From: Odoribacter sp. UBA944
GTDB lineage: Bacteria > Bacteroidota > Bacteroidia > Bacteroidales > Marinifilaceae
NCBI GenBank assembly: GCA_002293375.1
Contig: DBDA01000022.1
Location: 145 to 9,521 of the forward strand
Length of the DNA: 9,377 nt
Reading direction: 5' to 3'
The notes below the pieces were generated by a model. The model searched no databases. It had not been told where the DNA came from and saw only the letters and a program-made list of their open reading frames with translations. Position numbers and translations under genes: made by a program. Below, one piece after another: positions 7,482 through 9,377 of this stretch. Position 1 is the stretch's first letter, and each line of letters opens with the position of its first letter.

Positions 7482-7608
7482 GATCCTGCATTAATTTTAA
7501 TATTCCACCGAACGACTTTAGACGAAATATGATTACCAAGACATGCAGTTATTAGCCAAAAAGCGTGGAGTTCACTTAAATAGAGAAGAAGTTTGTTATC
7601 TGATTCCA

Positions 7609-7627
7609 GGCAAACCTAAGGTTTGCC
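7609..7627. repeat. 8-bp hairpin upstream of the prfC promoter
   Basis: GGCAAACC (7609-7616) and GGTTTGCC (7620-7627) form a perfect inverted repeat around TAA. The half-site AGGTTTGC (7619-7626) recurs directly at 7650-7657, just upstream of the -7 box. This could be an operator or a remnant of older sequence. There is no T-run after it, so a terminator is unlikely. Confidence 0.45.
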
Positions 7628-7652
7628 CTGCCTTGCATCTGTGTTGTGTAGG

Positions 7653-7680
7653 TTTGCACGCTATTTCTTTGTATCTTTGC
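7653..7680 (+). promoter_or_regulatory. Bacteroidetes-type promoter for prfC
   Basis: TATCTTTGC at 7672-7680 matches the Bacteroidetes -7 consensus TAnnTTTG. TTTG at 7653-7656 could be the -33 element, although its 15-base gap to the -7 box is shorter than usual. It lies 24 bases before the prfC ATG, implying a very short leader. Confidence 0.55.
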
Positions 7681-7703
7681 ATGTTTGGAAAAATAGACGA
7701 TAC

Positions 7704-9281
7704 ATGGGATTTAAAGAGGAAATAGAGCGGAGAAGGACATTCGGCATTATCAGCCACCCGGACGCCGGGAAAACGACCCTGACGGAGAAATTGTTGCTGT
7801 TTGGAGGGGCGATCCACATTGCCGGGGCCGTGAAATCGAACAAGATCAAAAAGACGGCTACTTCTGATTTTATGGAGATTGAGCGCCAGCGGGGGATTTC
7901 CGTCGCCACGTCGGTGATGGGCTTTGAGTACGGAGGCGTTAAGATCAACATTTTGGATACGCCCGGTCACCAGGATTTTGCGGAAGATACGTTCCGTACC
8001 CTGACCGCCTGCGACTGTGTCATTATTGTGGTGGACGCTGCCAAAGGGGTGGAGACCCAGACCCGGAAGTTGATGCAGGTGTGCCGGATGCGCAAAACGC
8101 CGGTCATGGTGTTTATCAATAAATTGGACCGGCCGGCGCAGGATCCGTTCGACTTGTTGGACGAGATTGAAAAAGAGTTGCAGATCCAGGTAAACCCGCT
8201 CAGTTGGCCTATCGGGAACGGCGAAACGTTCAGAGGGGTTTATAATCTGTTCGACGAAGGGTTGTATCTTTTTTCGCCCGGCGGGCAAACGCTTCCGGAA
8301 GGGATTGAAATACGGGACCTGAACTCCCCGGACCTGGAAAAATATGTCGGTGAACGGGCAGCCGCCGGATTGCGGGAAAACATCGAATTGATCCGCGAAG
8401 TATATCCCGGCATTGACCGGCAGGAGTATCTGGAGGCCCAGGTGGCGCCGTTTTTTTTCGGCTCTGCGCTGAATAATTTCGGCATCAAGGAGTTGTTGGA
8501 TTGTTTTATCCGGATCGCCCCCTCCCCGCTCCCCCGGGAGACCGAGGAGCGGACGGTGCGGGCGGACGAAGAGAAATTTACCGGTTTTGTCTTTAAGATC
8601 CATGCCAATATGGACCCCAACCACCGGGACCGCATCGCTTTTGTCAAGATCTGTTCCGGCACTTTCCGGCGAAACACCAATTACCTGCATGTCCGCAGCA
8701 ACAAAATGCTCAAATTCTCTACCCCGACCGCGTTTATGGCTTCCAAGAAATCGATCATTGATGAAGCGTATCCGGGGGATATCATCGGGTTGCACGACAC
8801 CGGAAACTTTAAAATAGGCGATACGTTGACCGAGGGAGAGAAACTGCATTTTAAAGGGATTCCCAGCTTCTCCCCCGAACTGTTCAAGTACATCGAAAAC
8901 GCTGACCCGATGAAATCGAAACAGTTGGCTAAAGGGGTCGATCAGCTGATGGATGAGGGTGTCGCCCAATTGTTTGTGAACCAATTCAACGGCCGGAAAT
9001 TGATCGGGACCGTCGGCGCTTTGCAGTTTGAGGTGATCGAATACCGCCTGTTGCACGAATACGGCGCTTCCTGCCGCTGGGAAAACCTGAACCTCTACAA
9101 AGCCTGTTGGCTGGAAGCATTGGACGAAAAGGAGTTGGCTGAGTTTAAAAAACACAAGGCGCAATACATGGCCAAAGACAAACAGGGCAGAGATGTGTTT
9201 CTGGCTGATTCTGCTTATATCCTGCAAATGGCGCAGGAGAATTACAAAAAACTGGTTTTCCATTTTACATCGGAATTTTAA
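7704..9281 (+). CDS. prfC: Peptide chain release factor 3
   Basis: A 525-residue cytoplasmic translational GTPase that removes RF1/RF2 from the ribosome after peptide release. The length is close to that of the E. coli protein. All G-domain motifs are visible: G1 SHPDAGKTT (17-25), G2 region RGISVATS (63-70), G3 DTPGHQDF (85-92), G4 NKLD (139-142) and G5 region GSALNNFG (253-260). The RF3-specific segment FTGFVFKIHANMDPNHRDR follows, and the C-terminal domain has GTVGALQFEVIEYRL. The ATG at 7704 is chosen because MGFKEEIERRRTFGIISHPDAGKTT is the conserved RF3 N-terminus. An upstream in-frame start at 7623 would run through the promoter and add 27 unrelated residues. No Shine-Dalgarno is evident, as is usual in this phylum. 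It is probably co-transcribed with uvrB. Confidence 0.97.
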   Translation: MGFKEEIERRRTFGIISHPDAGKTTLTEKLLLFGGAIHIAGAVKSNKIKKTATSDFMEIERQRGISVATSVMGFEYGGVKINILDTPGHQDFAEDTFRTLTACDCVIIVVDAAKGVETQTRKLMQVCRMRKTPVMVFINKLDRPAQDPFDLLDEIEKELQIQVNPLSWPIGNGETFRGVYNLFDEGLYLFSPGGQTLPEGIEIRDLNSPDLEKYVGERAAAGLRENIELIREVYPGIDRQEYLEAQVAPFFFGSALNNFGIKELLDCFIRIAPSPLPRETEERTVRADEEKFTGFVFKIHANMDPNHRDRIAFVKICSGTFRRNTNYLHVRSNKMLKFSTPTAFMASKKSIIDEAYPGDIIGLHDTGNFKIGDTLTEGEKLHFKGIPSFSPELFKYIENADPMKSKQLAKGVDQLMDEGVAQLFVNQFNGRKLIGTVGALQFEVIEYRLLHEYGASCRWENLNLYKACWLEALDEKELAEFKKHKAQYMAKDKQGRDVFLADSAYILQMAQENYKKLVFHFTSEF

Positions 9282-9286
9282 TTGGC

Positions 9287-9377
9287 ATGCCGTTTAAACT
9301 GACCTCCGATTTTCGGCCGACCGGCGACCAGCCGGAAGCGATCCGGCAACTGACGCAGGGGCTCCGGGAGGGGAACG
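9287..9377 (+). CDS. uvrB: Excinuclease ABC subunit B, N-terminal fragment
   Basis: The last 91 bases encode MPFKLTSDFRPTGDQPEAIR, then QLTQGLREGN, and run off the window. The motif FKLTSDFRPTGDQPEAI is the characteristic start of UvrB, the helicase-like subunit that loads on damaged DNA with UvrA and recruits UvrC in nucleotide excision repair. The ATG is 5 bases after the prfC stop, so the two genes probably form one transcript. The Walker A motif should follow just outside the window. The partial state is due only to the window end. Confidence 0.93.
   Translation, partial: MPFKLTSDFRPTGDQPEAIRQLTQGLREGN

Noticed and set aside
7543..7725. 60-residue + strand open frame starting MQLLAKKRGVHLNREE
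   Set aside because: The first part looks slightly protein-like, but it runs through the prfC promoter and start codon, and its second half is implausible. At most it is a decayed fragment.
7596..9263. 555-residue open frame antisense to prfC
   Set aside because: It is a shadow of a highly conserved gene with strong codon bias; the encoded sequence shows no domain, while prfC on the + strand is certain.

Overview
The window looks like a chromosomal segment of a Bacteroidales bacterium. The evidence is a cargo protein with a type IX secretion system (T9SS) type B C-terminal domain, a lipoprotein whose residues after the lipidated cysteine (CSSDD) resemble the Bacteroides surface-export signal, start codons without clear Shine-Dalgarno sequences, and a TATCTTTGC box of the Bacteroidetes -7 type before prfC. 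The species cannot be named from the sequence.

Layout. Positions 1-219 (+) hold the C-terminal end of what looks like a 6-bladed beta-propeller protein, with an in-frame stop near the window edge, so it is probably broken. Positions 237-7419 carry three genes on the minus strand, transcribed from right to left: a leucine-rich-repeat surface lipoprotein (7419-6253), a 770-residue secreted multidomain protein (6189-3877), and a 1209-residue T9SS type B protein (3866-237). The last two are 10 bases apart, and they share the same FISUMP/DUF1566-like domain, at the C-terminus of the first and the N-terminus of the second. The 1209-residue protein has 13 cysteine-bearing modules. Five of these are an exact-period tandem array of 168 bp (1329-2168).

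From 7704 rightward (+) the window is housekeeping: prfC (release factor 3) and, 5 bases after its stop, the start of uvrB. The 284-base divergent intergenic region holds the prfC promoter, a short hairpin, and an interleaved pair of inverted repeats that could fold into a pseudoknot just before the lipoprotein start codon.

The three minus-strand genes look like a cell-surface locus. One product is anchored as an outer-surface lipoprotein and two are exported with signal peptides, one of these finished by T9SS. The lipoprotein gene is visibly AT-richer than its neighbours, which suggests separate acquisition. The most unusual features are a perfect 34-bp palindrome inside the signal-peptide codons of the 770-residue gene, the 5 x 168 bp array, and the shared domain across the gene junction. 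No complete, recognisably new enzymatic system is visible. The best candidate for something undescribed is the paired surface-protein locus with these RNA/DNA structures.
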